From NCBI RefSeq assembly GCF_900091615.1, contig NZ_FMIA01000002.1, positions 434,001 to 498,000 of the forward strand: 64,000 nt of DNA. Direction: 5' to 3'. The notes beneath the pieces were generated by a model. That model did no database searches. It had not been told where the DNA came from and worked only from the letters and a program-made list of their open reading frames with translations. Both the position numbers and the translations under genes were made by a program. This DNA is from Micromonospora yangpuensis. Its GTDB lineage: Bacteria; Actinomycetota; Actinomycetes; Mycobacteriales; Micromonosporaceae. Below, in pieces: positions 9,765-17,425 of the stretch. Every line of letters starts with the position of its first letter. The stretch's first letter is position 1.

Positions 9765-10753
9765 TGTCCGCGCTCTCCGATCAGCTGGTGTCGATCGCGA
9801 TCCTGGTGTACCTGGCCGCGATGATCTCCCACGCGGTCGAGTACGCGCTCGGCAACGCCCGTACCCCCGCCCGCCCCGCGACCCCGGCCCGCGAGCTGGT
9901 CGGCGCGGGCGTCGGGGCCGGCGGCTCCGGTGCCACGCCGCCCGACGGTACGACCGCCACGCCCGACGGCCTGACGCCCGGCGGCCCGCCCGTCGACCGG
10001 TCGCGGCTGGCCGGCCTGATCGCGGTCGTGGCCACCGCGATCGCCGCCGTGGTGCACCTGGCCGCGCTGGTCACCCGGGGTGTCGCCGCCGAGCGGATGC
10101 CCTGGGGCAACATGTACGAGTTCGTGCTGACGGTCTCGTTCATCGGCGTCGTCGGTTGGCTGGCGGTGCTCTGGAAGCGGCCCTCACTGCGTCGCCTCGG
10201 GCTCTTCCTCACCCTGGTCATGGTGCTGCTGCTGGCCGTCGCCGAGCTGGTGCTCTACGTGCCGATCGTGCCGCTGGTGCCGGCGCTGCAGTCGTACTGG
10301 TTCATCGTGCACGTCTCCACGGTGGTCTTCGCCTCCGGTATCTTCCTGCTCGGCTCGGTGCCGGCGGTGGCGTTCCTGCTGCGCAACGGCTACGAGCAGG
10401 GGCGACGCAGCTTCCCGTACACCCTGGCCAAGCGGCTGCCGGCGGCGGCCAGCCTGGAACGGCTCACCTTCGGCCTGCACGCCTTCGCCTTCCCGGTCTT
10501 CACCTTCGCGGTGATCGCCGGGGCGATCTGGGCCGAGGCCTCCTGGGGTCGGGCCTGGGGCTGGGACCCCAAGGAGGTCTGGTCCTTCATCTCCTGGGTG
10601 ATCTACGCCGGTTACCTGCACGCCCGCGCCACCCCGAGCGTCAAGCGCAACGTGGCGACCTGGCTCGCCGTACTCGGTTTCCTGACCGTGCTGATGAACC
10701 TCTTCGGCGTGAACATCTTCTTCGAGGGCCTGCACTCCTACGGCGGCCTCTGA
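9764..10753 (+). CDS. ccsB: Cytochrome c biogenesis protein CcsB (CcsA/CcmF-like haem handling)
   Basis: This 329-residue polytopic membrane protein contains the tryptophan-rich haem-binding WWD-type segment WGWDPKEVWSF. Conserved His residues flank it, for example in FIVHVSTVVF. These are diagnostic of the system II synthase subunit that partners ResB. ATG 9764 overlaps the resB stop by 1 bp, as elsewhere in the operon; GTG 9761 is an alternative start. A low-complexity Gly/Pro/Thr loop lies between the first two helices (about 35-80). It is the last gene of the maturation operon. Confidence 0.95.
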   Translation: MSALSDQLVSIAILVYLAAMISHAVEYALGNARTPARPATPARELVGAGVGAGGSGATPPDGTTATPDGLTPGGPPVDRSRLAGLIAVVATAIAAVVHLAALVTRGVAAERMPWGNMYEFVLTVSFIGVVGWLAVLWKRPSLRRLGLFLTLVMVLLLAVAELVLYVPIVPLVPALQSYWFIVHVSTVVFASGIFLLGSVPAVAFLLRNGYEQGRRSFPYTLAKRLPAAASLERLTFGLHAFAFPVFTFAVIAGAIWAEASWGRAWGWDPKEVWSFISWVIYAGYLHARATPSVKRNVATWLAVLGFLTVLMNLFGVNIFFEGLHSYGGL

Positions 10754-11214
10754 CCGGGCTGCCGCCACAAGGCCTACCCGCCGACCCGTTAAACCGACCG
10801 TTTGCCGTCCTCCCGGTCATACCCTGTGACCCAGGATGGCTTCTCGGCTCGAAATGTCGAGGTAATGGCGACACGCCTTTCGTTGCGAGACGTGCGAAGA
10901 TAAAGCGGCATTGATCGAGATTCTTGATATCGGCTCGGCCGTCGAGGAAGTGATGGCTGGTTGCTTTCTGCGACAACCGGGACGATTGATTTCGCTGTCA
11001 CCCGGTCCTTGCCGGGTAGCCTTGCGGCGGATCTCGCAGCGCACGACTCTGGGCGAGTGGATCGGATCCCAGACGTCAATCCTAAGCGGATCAATCACCC
11101 ATATAGCGCTAATGCGCCTCATTCTGCCCTTTGGCGGCTGCGGCCCCTGTGTGGCAAACTCACCTAGAGTGGTGAGTGGGTGACGGCCGGGCTGCAGGTT
11201 CGCTAGGGGGGCAC
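10754..11214. other. AT-richer gene-free stretch at island boundary
   Basis: Base composition drops sharply just after ccsB. I see no convincing gene; the small ORFs here lack family features. The only clear structure is the inverted repeat at 11158-11177. This stretch is the left edge of the three-gene islet. Confidence 0.5.
11158..11177 (+). promoter_or_regulatory. Inverted repeat containing ACCTAGAGTG upstream of 11215 gene
   Basis: Perfect 7-bp arms (ACTCACC and GGTGAGT) flank TAGAGT. The internal 10-mer ACCTAGAGTG occurs again at 11940-11949, in the promoter of the next gene. A shared operator or a -10-like element is likely. Confidence 0.5.
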
Positions 11215-11919
11215 ATGGCAGGAAGCGGACCTACCTGGTACGCGCCTACCGATCAATGGCCCCGACATGACTCCACGTGGTTCCGAAATGCGCTAGGCAA
11301 GGCGAGATCGGCTGGTTGGTGGTATCGAGGCGCGGCAACTTCAAGCCATATCCACGGGACTGTCTACTGTCAGGGGCCCGAGGATCGGGCTGAGGCGTGC
11401 AAGTTTGTCGTATTCTCGACAGGTAGGGGCGGGGAAACGGCAGCGGGGGAGCTGGATCGGCTGGTTCGACGTTGCCCGCATGGCAACGCAAACATCGGAG
11501 TAGTTGCCGAAGCCTACGTCCGAATGGAAAAGATCGAACTACTCTGTGCTGGAGCGGAGGCCCTGCTTGATCGGGACGACTATGGCCAGGAGAGCGCCAG
11601 TCTCCTGGATCGTGCCGATCAACTGTTGGTAGAGGCCGGCCGTGGGGCTGAGGAGGTCGATGAACTCCTCCAGGCGGCGCTCGGCCGCGAGCAGGAGGCG
11701 AGTGCTGCCGACTCCAAGGCCGAGCGGGTGCTGAGTCTCGCCGAGACTGATCTGCGGGACCCGGCGCAGGTGCTCGACGTCGCAGATGCCACAAACCGCC
11801 AGGTGCGGGCGGTGCTGGTGGACGAGCAGTCGTCGGTCGAAGTTCGCCACCTGAAGCTTCGGGTAAGGGCCGCCCGTGACAAGATTCAGTCTCTTCGGTC
11901 CCGTTTGCCCCAGAGTTGA
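11215..11919 (+). CDS. Unrecognised protein, possible toxin of a TA-chaperone module
   Basis: This product of about 234 residues starts at ATG 11215 behind an AGGGGGG Shine-Dalgarno sequence. The first 90 residues contain GWWYRGAATSSHIHGTVYC and CKFVVFSTGRG. The GW-R-SSH-H spacing faintly recalls HicA-like mRNA interferases, but this is only a visual resemblance. Residues from about 95 onward are Ala/Glu/Arg-rich and predicted helical, suggesting a coiled coil or helical bundle. It precedes an HTH gene and a SecB-like chaperone gene on the same strand. Base composition and codon use are more AT-rich than neighbouring operons, consistent with transfer. No firm function can be assigned. Confidence 0.7.
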   Translation: MAGSGPTWYAPTDQWPRHDSTWFRNALGKARSAGWWYRGAATSSHIHGTVYCQGPEDRAEACKFVVFSTGRGGETAAGELDRLVRRCPHGNANIGVVAEAYVRMEKIELLCAGAEALLDRDDYGQESASLLDRADQLLVEAGRGAEEVDELLQAALGREQEASAADSKAERVLSLAETDLRDPAQVLDVADATNRQVRAVLVDEQSSVEVRHLKLRVRAARDKIQSLRSRLPQS

Positions 11920-11946
11920 CACAGTGAAACGGTTGGTTGACCTAGA

Positions 11947-11978
11947 GTGTTGGCAAGTGCCAACACTGGCACTATGCT
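11947..11978 (+). promoter_or_regulatory. Promoter with 20-bp palindromic operator
   Basis: The palindrome at 11947-11966 (GTGTTGGCA, AG, TGCCAACAC) has perfect 9-bp arms. It covers a -35-like TTGGCA (11950-11955), which lies 17 bp before a -10-like TATGCT (11973-11978). This arrangement is expected for autoregulation by the HTH protein encoded just downstream. Confidence 0.75.
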
Positions 11979-12012
11979 GGAGTCTCAGATGGCGTACGGG
12001 TGGGAGAGGCCT

Positions 12013-12750
12013 ATGATCCGGATCCCCCTTCGTGTCAGTGGCGTGGACCTTGACGATGATGTCAGCCTGGATCTGCTGGCCGAACACCTGTCCGACCTAA
12101 CATGGACCGAGTGGCATGGGGATGTGTTGGCCACCCTGCACACGTCCTCGCAGAACCCTGTGGCTAAAGCCTTGGAGGCCGCACGGCGGATCTGTCACAT
12201 CTTCCCCGATGCCGAAGTAGGCGATGTTGATCCGGAATTGGTTTCGATTTCGGATATTGCGCACCGTCTGGGCTTGTCTCGCGAGGCTGTGAGGCTATGG
12301 GTGGAGGGGCGTCGAGGCCCTGGTGACTTTCCTCGACCACTGGGTGCTGTAAGCGGTGGGAAATCAAAGGTGTGGGAGTGGTCTCGGGTCCATGATTGGG
12401 TCCGCGACAACTTCGACATAGGGGACAATGAGACGCATTTGTCGTACGCACAGATCGTCGAGCTGAACGGTTTCTTGGCTCGGATCAAGCATCCAATTGA
12501 CGATGAGTGGGAAATCGTCTCATCGTATGAGCAGCGCGTTCGGTCACCGAACAACGGTGCCGAGAACGTTCACGATCTCATTCTTCTGTTGAATGAAAGT
12601 GTCCTCGCTGGCAAGGCGAAAAGTCACATGGTGTGGGCGCTAAACCTGGTGGAGGATGGAGCGTCTTGGGTGGCGCGCTACGGGAACCACTATCCGGGTG
12701 GGATGATTGAGGTATCCGCTGAGGCGGCTCAAGTCGAGGAACTAACGTGA
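12013..12750 (+). CDS. HTH DNA-binding protein, probable antitoxin/autorepressor
   Basis: This 245-residue protein starts at ATG 12013, preceded by GGGAGAGG. In-frame GTG 11947 lies in the operator and is unlikely; ATG 11989 is a less likely alternative. Residues 1-75 look like a small alpha/beta domain. Residues 77-97 (LVSISDIAHRLGLSREAV) form a clear helix-turn-helix, followed by a W-rich wing with KVWEWSRVHDWV. The C-terminal 110 residues are unrecognised. The stop overlaps the next gene's start by 4 bp, so it is coupled to the SecB-like chaperone. That order (regulator then chaperone) matches toxin-antitoxin-chaperone operons such as HigBA-Rv1957. The palindrome at its promoter supports autorepression. 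Confidence 0.75.
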   Translation: MIRIPLRVSGVDLDDDVSLDLLAEHLSDLTWTEWHGDVLATLHTSSQNPVAKALEAARRICHIFPDAEVGDVDPELVSISDIAHRLGLSREAVRLWVEGRRGPGDFPRPLGAVSGGKSKVWEWSRVHDWVRDNFDIGDNETHLSYAQIVELNGFLARIKHPIDDEWEIVSSYEQRVRSPNNGAENVHDLILLLNESVLAGKAKSHMVWALNLVEDGASWVARYGNHYPGGMIEVSAEAAQVEELT

Positions 12751-13292
12751 ACGATTCGGTCGAGGACGGCGTGGGGGAGCAGAAAGCTGCTGCAGCGAGA
12801 GATCAGGCGTTGAAAGATCTCGTTGCCCAGTCCGATCTCACCGATATTCGCGTGACGAAATGGCATGCGGAGCTTCTGTCGGACGGTCCGGAGGAGGTTG
12901 GCGAGCTGGACCTCAAGCTGTCAAGCGCCTTCAGGTATCGCAACGGCGGGTTCGATATTCGCTTCAGTGTTGACGCGCCTTTGGTGTCACCTGGAGGTGA
13001 GGAGAAAGTGGCGAGCATTCAGGTCGCCGTTGTGGCTTCTTTCTCATTGGATGCGGGGGAGCGTCCGCCGCGAGATTTGATGAAGTCCTTCATGGATCAG
13101 GTGGCGTTTTTTGTAGCGATGCCATTTATTCGCGAAGGGCTTCATTCTCTTTCAATGAGAATTGGGCTTGAGCCAATCACCATAGGGCTTCTGCACAAGG
13201 GTAAGGTGGCTCCCCAGACTGCCTGGACCAGTCGACGGCAGTTCAACGGGATATCGACTGATCAGGAGAGTTTGGGGCCTGGTGGGAGATAG
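12747..13292 (+). CDS. SecB-like chaperone (TAC-type, Rv1957-like)
   Basis: This 181-residue protein starts at GTG 12747, overlapping the HTH gene by 4 bp. The C-terminal part resembles the SecB fold: a beta-rich core (ASIQVAVVASFSL), then a helix with MPFIREGLHSLSMRIGLEPI, the counterpart of the P-[FY]-x-R-E segment of SecB. From memory, Mycobacterium tuberculosis Rv1957 has the same length and a similar WPYIREYVYDLTGRLALPPL stretch. Rv1957 protects the HigA antitoxin. Actinomycetes generally lack a housekeeping SecB, so a stand-alone SecB-like gene beside an HTH gene is best read as an antitoxin-dedicated chaperone. The family call is by eye only. Confidence 0.7.
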   Translation: MNDSVEDGVGEQKAAAARDQALKDLVAQSDLTDIRVTKWHAELLSDGPEEVGELDLKLSSAFRYRNGGFDIRFSVDAPLVSPGGEEKVASIQVAVVASFSLDAGERPPRDLMKSFMDQVAFFVAMPFIREGLHSLSMRIGLEPITIGLLHKGKVAPQTAWTSRRQFNGISTDQESLGPGGR

Positions 13293-13302
13293 ATATTAGT
13301 CG

Positions 13303-14661
13303 CTAGTGGCAGGTGCCGGTGCCGGAGTCGGTGAACGTCGCGCCGGTCACCGGGAGGAACTGCCAGGTGTAGCTCTGCGGCGAGAGCACCAGCTTCAGCA
13401 CACCGAAGGTACGACCGTTGCGGACCTCGCTGTTGGCCGCCGGCTCCGGGAAGGTGGCCATCAGGGACCGGCCGCCGGTGCCCACCACGAACTCCCGGAT
13501 CCCCCGGGCCGGGTCGGCGACCCCGCTCGGGTTCTGCGGTGCGAACCGTTCGTACTGGTGGTTGTGGCCGTTGACGACGATCTCGGCACCGGCGTCGTAG
13601 AGCGCCTGGAAGAGCGGCCGGACGTTCGACGACTCCCGGCCGCCGGAGCTGAACAGCGGATGGTGGTACTGCGCCAGGGTGCAGCGGGTCGGGTGGGCGG
13701 CGAGATCCGCGCGCAGCCACTGCTCCTGCGGTGAGCCGGCCTGACAGCCGCCCACCTGGCTGCAGTTGGTGTTCAACACGATGATGTGCCAACCGGCCTG
13801 GTCGAACGAGTAGTAGCCCTTGCCGCGCGGCAGCACCGGGCCGAAGTAGTCGAAGGTGGGCACGGCCCCGGCGGTGAGATAGTCGTGGTTGCCGAGGATC
13901 GGCTTGGTGCGGTCCTTGAACCGGCCCCAGGTCGGGCCGTAGCAGTTGGCGAGTTGAGCCGCCGTGCCGCTGTCGGTCAGGTCACCGCCGGCCAGCACGG
14001 TGCCGGCCTCCCGACTGATGATCTGTGCGGTCTGCGCCGCGCCTGTGGTGGCGCACGCCGAGATGTCCCCGGCGTTGAGCAGGACGTTTCCGCCGGTGTC
14101 GGTGCCGGTGCCGACCACCAGCCGGGGCGCGAAGGCGCTGGTCTCCCGACTGTCGTAGTAGGCGCCGTCCGGGTTGGTCGACGACAGCGAGAAGGCGTAC
14201 GTGCCGTTGCCGGTGACCACGGCGGCGACGTCCAGCTCGTACCAGGTGTTGCGCAGCACCTTGCCCAGCGAGCCGAGCGGGCTGCCGATCGCGGCCGGCC
14301 GGTTGGCGTAGGTGAGCGTGCCCTCCGACCAGCCGGTGCCGGCCCGCTGGGCGGTGCCGCCGAACGGGCTGGTGGCGGTGGGGGTGTCCTGGGTGTGCAC
14401 CTGCAACCGGGCGTTGAGCACCGGCTGGGTCAGCCCGGTGACCGCGAACTGCAGGTACGAGATCCGGGTGGGCGTGCCGGCGACCGCGAGGGTGTTCGTC
14501 GCGTCGTAGTTCGTGCCGGGGCTGGCGGCGTTGACATAGCTGTCCTGGTTGGCGAGGAAGGTGGTGGTCGTGCTGGCTGCCGTCGCCGGCGGCCCGCCGC
14601 CCAGCAACCCCACCCCCAGAATCAACATCAGCGGTACGACCCGAGCTGTCTGCCGTCTCAT
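13303..14661 (-). CDS. Secreted DNRLRE-domain metallophosphoesterase
   Basis: This 452-residue protein starts at ATG 14661 behind AGAGG; an upstream in-frame ATG would add 46 poorly supported residues. A Sec signal peptide (RRQTARVVPLMLILGVGLL...ATAAS) precedes a DNRLRE/CBM-like beta domain (about 30-190). That domain has the typical QDSYVN and YLQF segments. A calcineurin-like phosphoesterase domain follows, with metal-binding motifs GDLTD, GNHD, YHHP and GHNHQYER. Such proteins are purple-acid-phosphatase-like secreted hydrolases; the substrate is unknown. It converges on the SecB-like gene with 10 bp between stops. Confidence 0.93.
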   Translation of the reverse strand: MRRQTARVVPLMLILGVGLLGGGPPATAASTTTTFLANQDSYVNAASPGTNYDATNTLAVAGTPTRISYLQFAVTGLTQPVLNARLQVHTQDTPTATSPFGGTAQRAGTGWSEGTLTYANRPAAIGSPLGSLGKVLRNTWYELDVAAVVTGNGTYAFSLSSTNPDGAYYDSRETSAFAPRLVVGTGTDTGGNVLLNAGDISACATTGAAQTAQIISREAGTVLAGGDLTDSGTAAQLANCYGPTWGRFKDRTKPILGNHDYLTAGAVPTFDYFGPVLPRGKGYYSFDQAGWHIIVLNTNCSQVGGCQAGSPQEQWLRADLAAHPTRCTLAQYHHPLFSSGGRESSNVRPLFQALYDAGAEIVVNGHNHQYERFAPQNPSGVADPARGIREFVVGTGGRSLMATFPEPAANSEVRNGRTFGVLKLVLSPQSYTWQFLPVTGATFTDSGTGTCH

Positions 14662-14835
14662 CCGAACCTCTGTTCCAGCGGAGATCACTGTGACGGCTCC
14701 GCCCTGTCCTGGGCGGCAGTGCACACCAGCACCCGTCAACGCCGGGTCACCACTCTCCGGGGTCCGGTGACGCGGAGGATTCGCCAGGCGTGATCGCAAC
14801 GGCCCGCAGAACTAAAGGTCTCTTGTAGTTTCCGA

Positions 14836-14888
14836 GGGTCAGTGCGCATCAAACTAAAGAGAATCTTTAGTTTGATGCGCACTGACCC
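14836..14888. repeat. Perfect 24-bp inverted repeat with 5-nt loop
   Basis: The left arm 14836-14859 begins GGGTCAGTGCGCATC and ends AACTAAAG. The right arm 14865-14888 is its exact reverse complement, and the loop is AGAAT. It abuts the AbiEii-like remnant. It could be an operator (AbiEi-type regulators bind inverted repeats), a terminator hairpin or an element end. Confidence 0.9.
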
Positions 14889-15181
14889 GGCTGTACGAGA
14901 CGGGAGAGTCGACCCGGGTCAGGGGCCTGGTCGACCTGGTGTTGCTGGTGGAGGACGGCGTGCCAGCGGATGCCCACCTCGTTCGCCGGGTCGGCCACGT
15001 CTTCGGCATCCGGCAGACCCATTCCGTGCCAGATGAGCTACCGACGCCACCCCGAGCATGGGCTGAGCGGTACGCCCTGCTGGCCGAAGAGATCGGTCTT
15101 GCGGTTGCGTCAGCGGACGAGGCCCACAAGATCGTGTGCCGGCACTGGCAGCAGGCCAGAGCCGCCCGGGACGTGGACTAA
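14889..15181 (+). pseudogene. C-terminal remnant of AbiEii-like nucleotidyltransferase toxin
   Basis: The frame open from the inverted repeat reads RLYETGESTRVRGLVDLVLL, then VFGIRQTH, then LPTPPRAWAERYALLAEEIGL. The RxxDLVDLVLL block followed by a PPxxWAxxYxxLAxExGL tail is what I recall of the C-terminal end of AbiEii-type nucleotidyltransferase toxins. Full-length members have around 250 or more residues with an N-terminal nucleotidyltransferase domain. Here only about 97 codons remain and the upstream part is replaced by the 24-bp inverted repeat. A short protein from GTG 14939 could still be made. The stop overlaps the convergent gene's stop. Confidence 0.5.
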
Positions 15182-15366
15182 TCGCCGGTGAGGGTCTGCT
15201 CGACCTGGCGGGTGATCTGGTAGGCGATCTCCGGCACGTCGGCCAGCTCGATCCGTTCGGCCCGGAGCGCGAGTTGGGCGTGTAGCTCCCGGGCCACCGC
15301 GTCACGGATCTTGACCAGCAGCGGCGAGAGACCGTCCGGATCTCCACAGACGTACGCGTCCGACAT
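15178..15366 (-). CDS. Small hypothetical protein (62 residues)
   Basis: It starts at ATG 15366 and reads MSDAYVCGDPDGLSPLL, followed by an amphipathic helical stretch with IELADVPEIAYQITRQVE. No domain is recognised. It lies just downstream of the AlpA-like gene on the same strand. Its stop overlaps the AbiEii remnant's stop tail to tail. Coding quality is supported by high third-position GC and lack of stops, but the evidence is modest. Confidence 0.55.
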   Translation of the reverse strand: MSDAYVCGDPDGLSPLLVKIRDAVARELHAQLALRAERIELADVPEIAYQITRQVEQTLTGD

Positions 15367-15492
15367 GACTCCACCGTCCCGGCTCGACGGCTGCCCCGCA
15401 AGCACCGGTGAACTTTGTCGCCACCAGCCCGATGCCCGTCCACTCGCCGTACCGGCCCATCCGCCGGCCTCGTCGGGGTCGGCCTGGGCGGG

Positions 15493-15714
15493 TCAGCCCG
15501 GCTCGTCCTCGTCCGCCGCTGGGCGGGGTTGGCGGTAGGCGGCGATGTACGCCTCCACATCCGACCGCAACCACACCGAGCCGACCGAAAGCGTCTGGAA
15601 CGGTCGAGGAAAGTTGGGATGCATCGCGATCGCGCGGAACCGAGACCGGCTGACACCCAGCATCTTCAGGATCTCGCCAGCGGCGACGAGCGGGCCCGGC
15701 ACCTCATCGGTCAT
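15493..15714 (-). CDS. AlpA/excisionase-like HTH regulator
   Basis: This 73-residue protein has a winged helix-turn-helix of the AlpA/MerR-like excisionase type. The helix pair is LVAAGEILKMLGVSRSRFRAIA, followed by NFPRPFQTL and WLRSDVEAYIAAYR. Such small regulators usually belong to integrated elements or control neighbouring small genes. No integrase is seen nearby, so it may be element debris or a resident regulator. Repeated GTTGACACGT sequences in its upstream region are candidate binding sites. Confidence 0.85.
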   Translation of the reverse strand: MTDEVPGPLVAAGEILKMLGVSRSRFRAIAMHPNFPRPFQTLSVGSVWLRSDVEAYIAAYRQPRPAADEDEPG

Positions 15715-15747
15715 AGCCAGAAGGTAGAACAGTGCTTTCGCGTCGCG

Positions 15748-15837
15748 GTTGACACGTTGACTAAAACACGCTAATGAGAGCGCGACTTCATGGGCGTGCT
15801 TATGGAAACGCGTAGATAAGGACGCGTCAACGTTGAC
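15748..15837. promoter_or_regulatory. Divergent control region with repeated GTTGAC sites
   Basis: GTTGACACGTTGAC lies at 15748-15761, and the perfect 12-bp palindrome GTCAACGTTGAC at 15826-15837. The region lies between the AlpA-like gene (minus) and the 50-residue ORF (plus) and is AT-richer than its surroundings. These are plausible operators for the HTH protein. Confidence 0.45.
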
Positions 15838-15953
15838 ACGTCAGTATCTGAGGGTGTTGGCTTGGTTGCGCGGTGCCCCCGGTTCGGTGGAGCGGAGCTC
15901 GGCGGGCCGGGGTGCCGTGACGCGTCCCGCCCAGCTTCGGAGGCAGACCCGCG

Positions 15954-16106
15954 ATGACCGGCAGGGAACCCGTGCTGATCCGATGCTCGTGGCTCGTGTT
16001 GACGTACCACCGGCACCGGCGGTGTGGGTCGTGCCGTGACGGCCGGTGTCCCCGCGTCGAGCTGGCCCGGCGGCGGATCCGGGCCTGGCGGCGGTACGGC
16101 TCGTGA
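15954..16106 (+). CDS. 50-residue Arg/Cys-rich small protein
   Basis: This short ORF reads MTGREPVLIRCSWLVLTYHR then a CGSCRDGRC motif and an Arg-rich tail ARRRIRAWRRYGS. It has a good Shine-Dalgarno sequence, GGAGG at 15939-15943, before ATG 15954. The cysteine spacing (CxxC-x4-C, plus Cys11) suggests a small metal site. Its stop overlaps the next GTG start (GTGA at 16103-16106), a coupling that argues both are real. The function is unknown. Confidence 0.55.
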   Translation: MTGREPVLIRCSWLVLTYHRHRRCGSCRDGRCPRVELARRRIRAWRRYGS

Positions 16107-16435
16107 CCGCCGGACCGGTGCGGGTCGGGGTAGGTGCGCAGTTCCGGGCCGGCGACGTGCTGCACGTGACCCGGGCGGCGAGCATCCAGTTCAGCCAGCG
16201 GCCGATCATGTTCCGGCTGATCCGGGTGAAGACCGACTGGATCACGTACGACGGCTGGACCTGGCTCGACGGGTACCAGCTGGACGAGCAGGGGAACGCG
16301 ACCGCCCGGCGCAGCATCTTCGTCCAGTGGGCCGGTCTCCGCCTGATGGCACAGCCGGCACCACCCGCCGCCGGTGACGGCCGGAACCGCCACCCGAACC
16401 AGCGCCGGCCGCCCGTGCCCCGTCGAACCGGATAG
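16103..16435 (+). CDS. Hypothetical protein, coupled to the 50-residue ORF
   Basis: Starting from GTG 16103 gives 110 residues: VTAGPVRVGVGAQFRAGDVLHV, a central segment FRLIRVKTDWITYDGWTWLDGYQ, and a disordered Pro/Arg-rich tail. The Trp-rich middle looks like a small beta domain. Longer starts upstream would overlap the 50-residue ORF out of frame, so the 4-bp overlap start is preferred. No family is recognised. It ends 23 bp from the convergent hydrolase gene. Confidence 0.6.
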   Translation: MTAGPVRVGVGAQFRAGDVLHVTRAASIQFSQRPIMFRLIRVKTDWITYDGWTWLDGYQLDEQGNATARRSIFVQWAGLRLMAQPAPPAAGDGRNRHPNQRRPPVPRRTG

Positions 16436-16458
16436 CCGACGAGGGCGGGCTGGCCGGC

Positions 16459-17331
16459 TCAGGCCTGGAGGAAGGGGAGCAGGAGGGCGAGCAGCTCGTC
16501 CGGCTGCTCCTCGAAGAGCCAGTGGCCGCTGTCGGTGACGGTCTCGCCGGTCACCGAGTCGGCGTACCGGCGGACCTGCTCGGCGACCTGGTCGCCGAGG
16601 CTGGCCTGCGCGCCGATCGCGAGCACCGGCATGGCCAGCTTGGTCTTGCGGTAACCGGCGTTGTCCGCGACGTCCTGCCCGAACGCGCGGAAGCACTCGA
16701 AGCTCGCCCGCAGGTGGGCCTCGTCGCGCAGGTGCCGGGCGTACTCCTCGATGTCCGCCGCGTCCAGGCTGCCCTTACGGATCATGATCGAATCGGTGAA
16801 CCTGTCGATCCAGAGTGCCTCGCGGCCGGCGACGAGCTGCTCCGGCAGCCCGTTGGTCAGGCTGAAGAAGCCGAAGTTCCACACCCCCGGGCCGGCGGCG
16901 GTCAACGCCGGGAACGCGTAGATGCTCTCGTCGGGGATCGGCGCCTCGCTGAGCACCAGCCGGCTCACCCGGTCCGGATGGGCCGCCGCGTACGCGTACG
17001 CGACCATCGTCCCGATGTCGTGACCGACCACCCGTAGGTCACGGTCCAGACCCAACCCAGAAAGCAACCCGTGTACGTCCCCAGCCAGCGTCTTCTTGTC
17101 GTAACCGGCCGACGGGGCGTCGCTGTCGCCGTAGCCACGCAGGTCCGGGGCGATCACCTCGAACGAGCGGGCCAGCTCCGGCAGCACGTGCCGCCACATG
17201 TACCAGGACTGCGGGTACCCGTGCAGCAGGACCAGGGTGGGGCCGCTGCCGCCCCGGACATAGTTGATCGCGACCTCGCCGACCTGCGTCCGCTGCTCGG
17301 CGAACCCCGCCGGAACCCGTCCGTCGCCCAT
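16459..17331 (-). CDS. Alpha/beta hydrolase, epoxide hydrolase/haloalkane dehalogenase-like
   Basis: This 290-residue protein starts at ATG 17331 behind GGAGGAC. It shows LLHGYPQSWYMWR (oxyanion HGxP motif). The nucleophile motif is VVGHDIGTMVAY, where Asp replaces the usual Ser. The catalytic His is in DSGHWLFEE. An Asp nucleophile in this fold marks epoxide hydrolases and dehalogenases. The substrate is unknown. The minus-strand promoter would fall in the GCCGY repeat array. Confidence 0.9.
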   Translation of the reverse strand: MGDGRVPAGFAEQRTQVGEVAINYVRGGSGPTLVLLHGYPQSWYMWRHVLPELARSFEVIAPDLRGYGDSDAPSAGYDKKTLAGDVHGLLSGLGLDRDLRVVGHDIGTMVAYAYAAAHPDRVSRLVLSEAPIPDESIYAFPALTAAGPGVWNFGFFSLTNGLPEQLVAGREALWIDRFTDSIMIRKGSLDAADIEEYARHLRDEAHLRASFECFRAFGQDVADNAGYRKTKLAMPVLAIGAQASLGDQVAEQVRRYADSVTGETVTDSGHWLFEEQPDELLALLLPFLQA

Positions 17332-17425
17332 GACGTCCTCCTGCTCCTCCGCCTCACCGGGCCGCCGGTCTACCCACCCGACTCCCGACCATGCCGCTCT
17401 GCGTCGTTCTGTGCCGTTACCACCC

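Noticed and set aside
10911..11183. 90-codon ORF before the islet
   Set aside because: It lacks a ribosome site, its codon use differs from the islet genes, and it overlaps the promoter of the 11215 gene.
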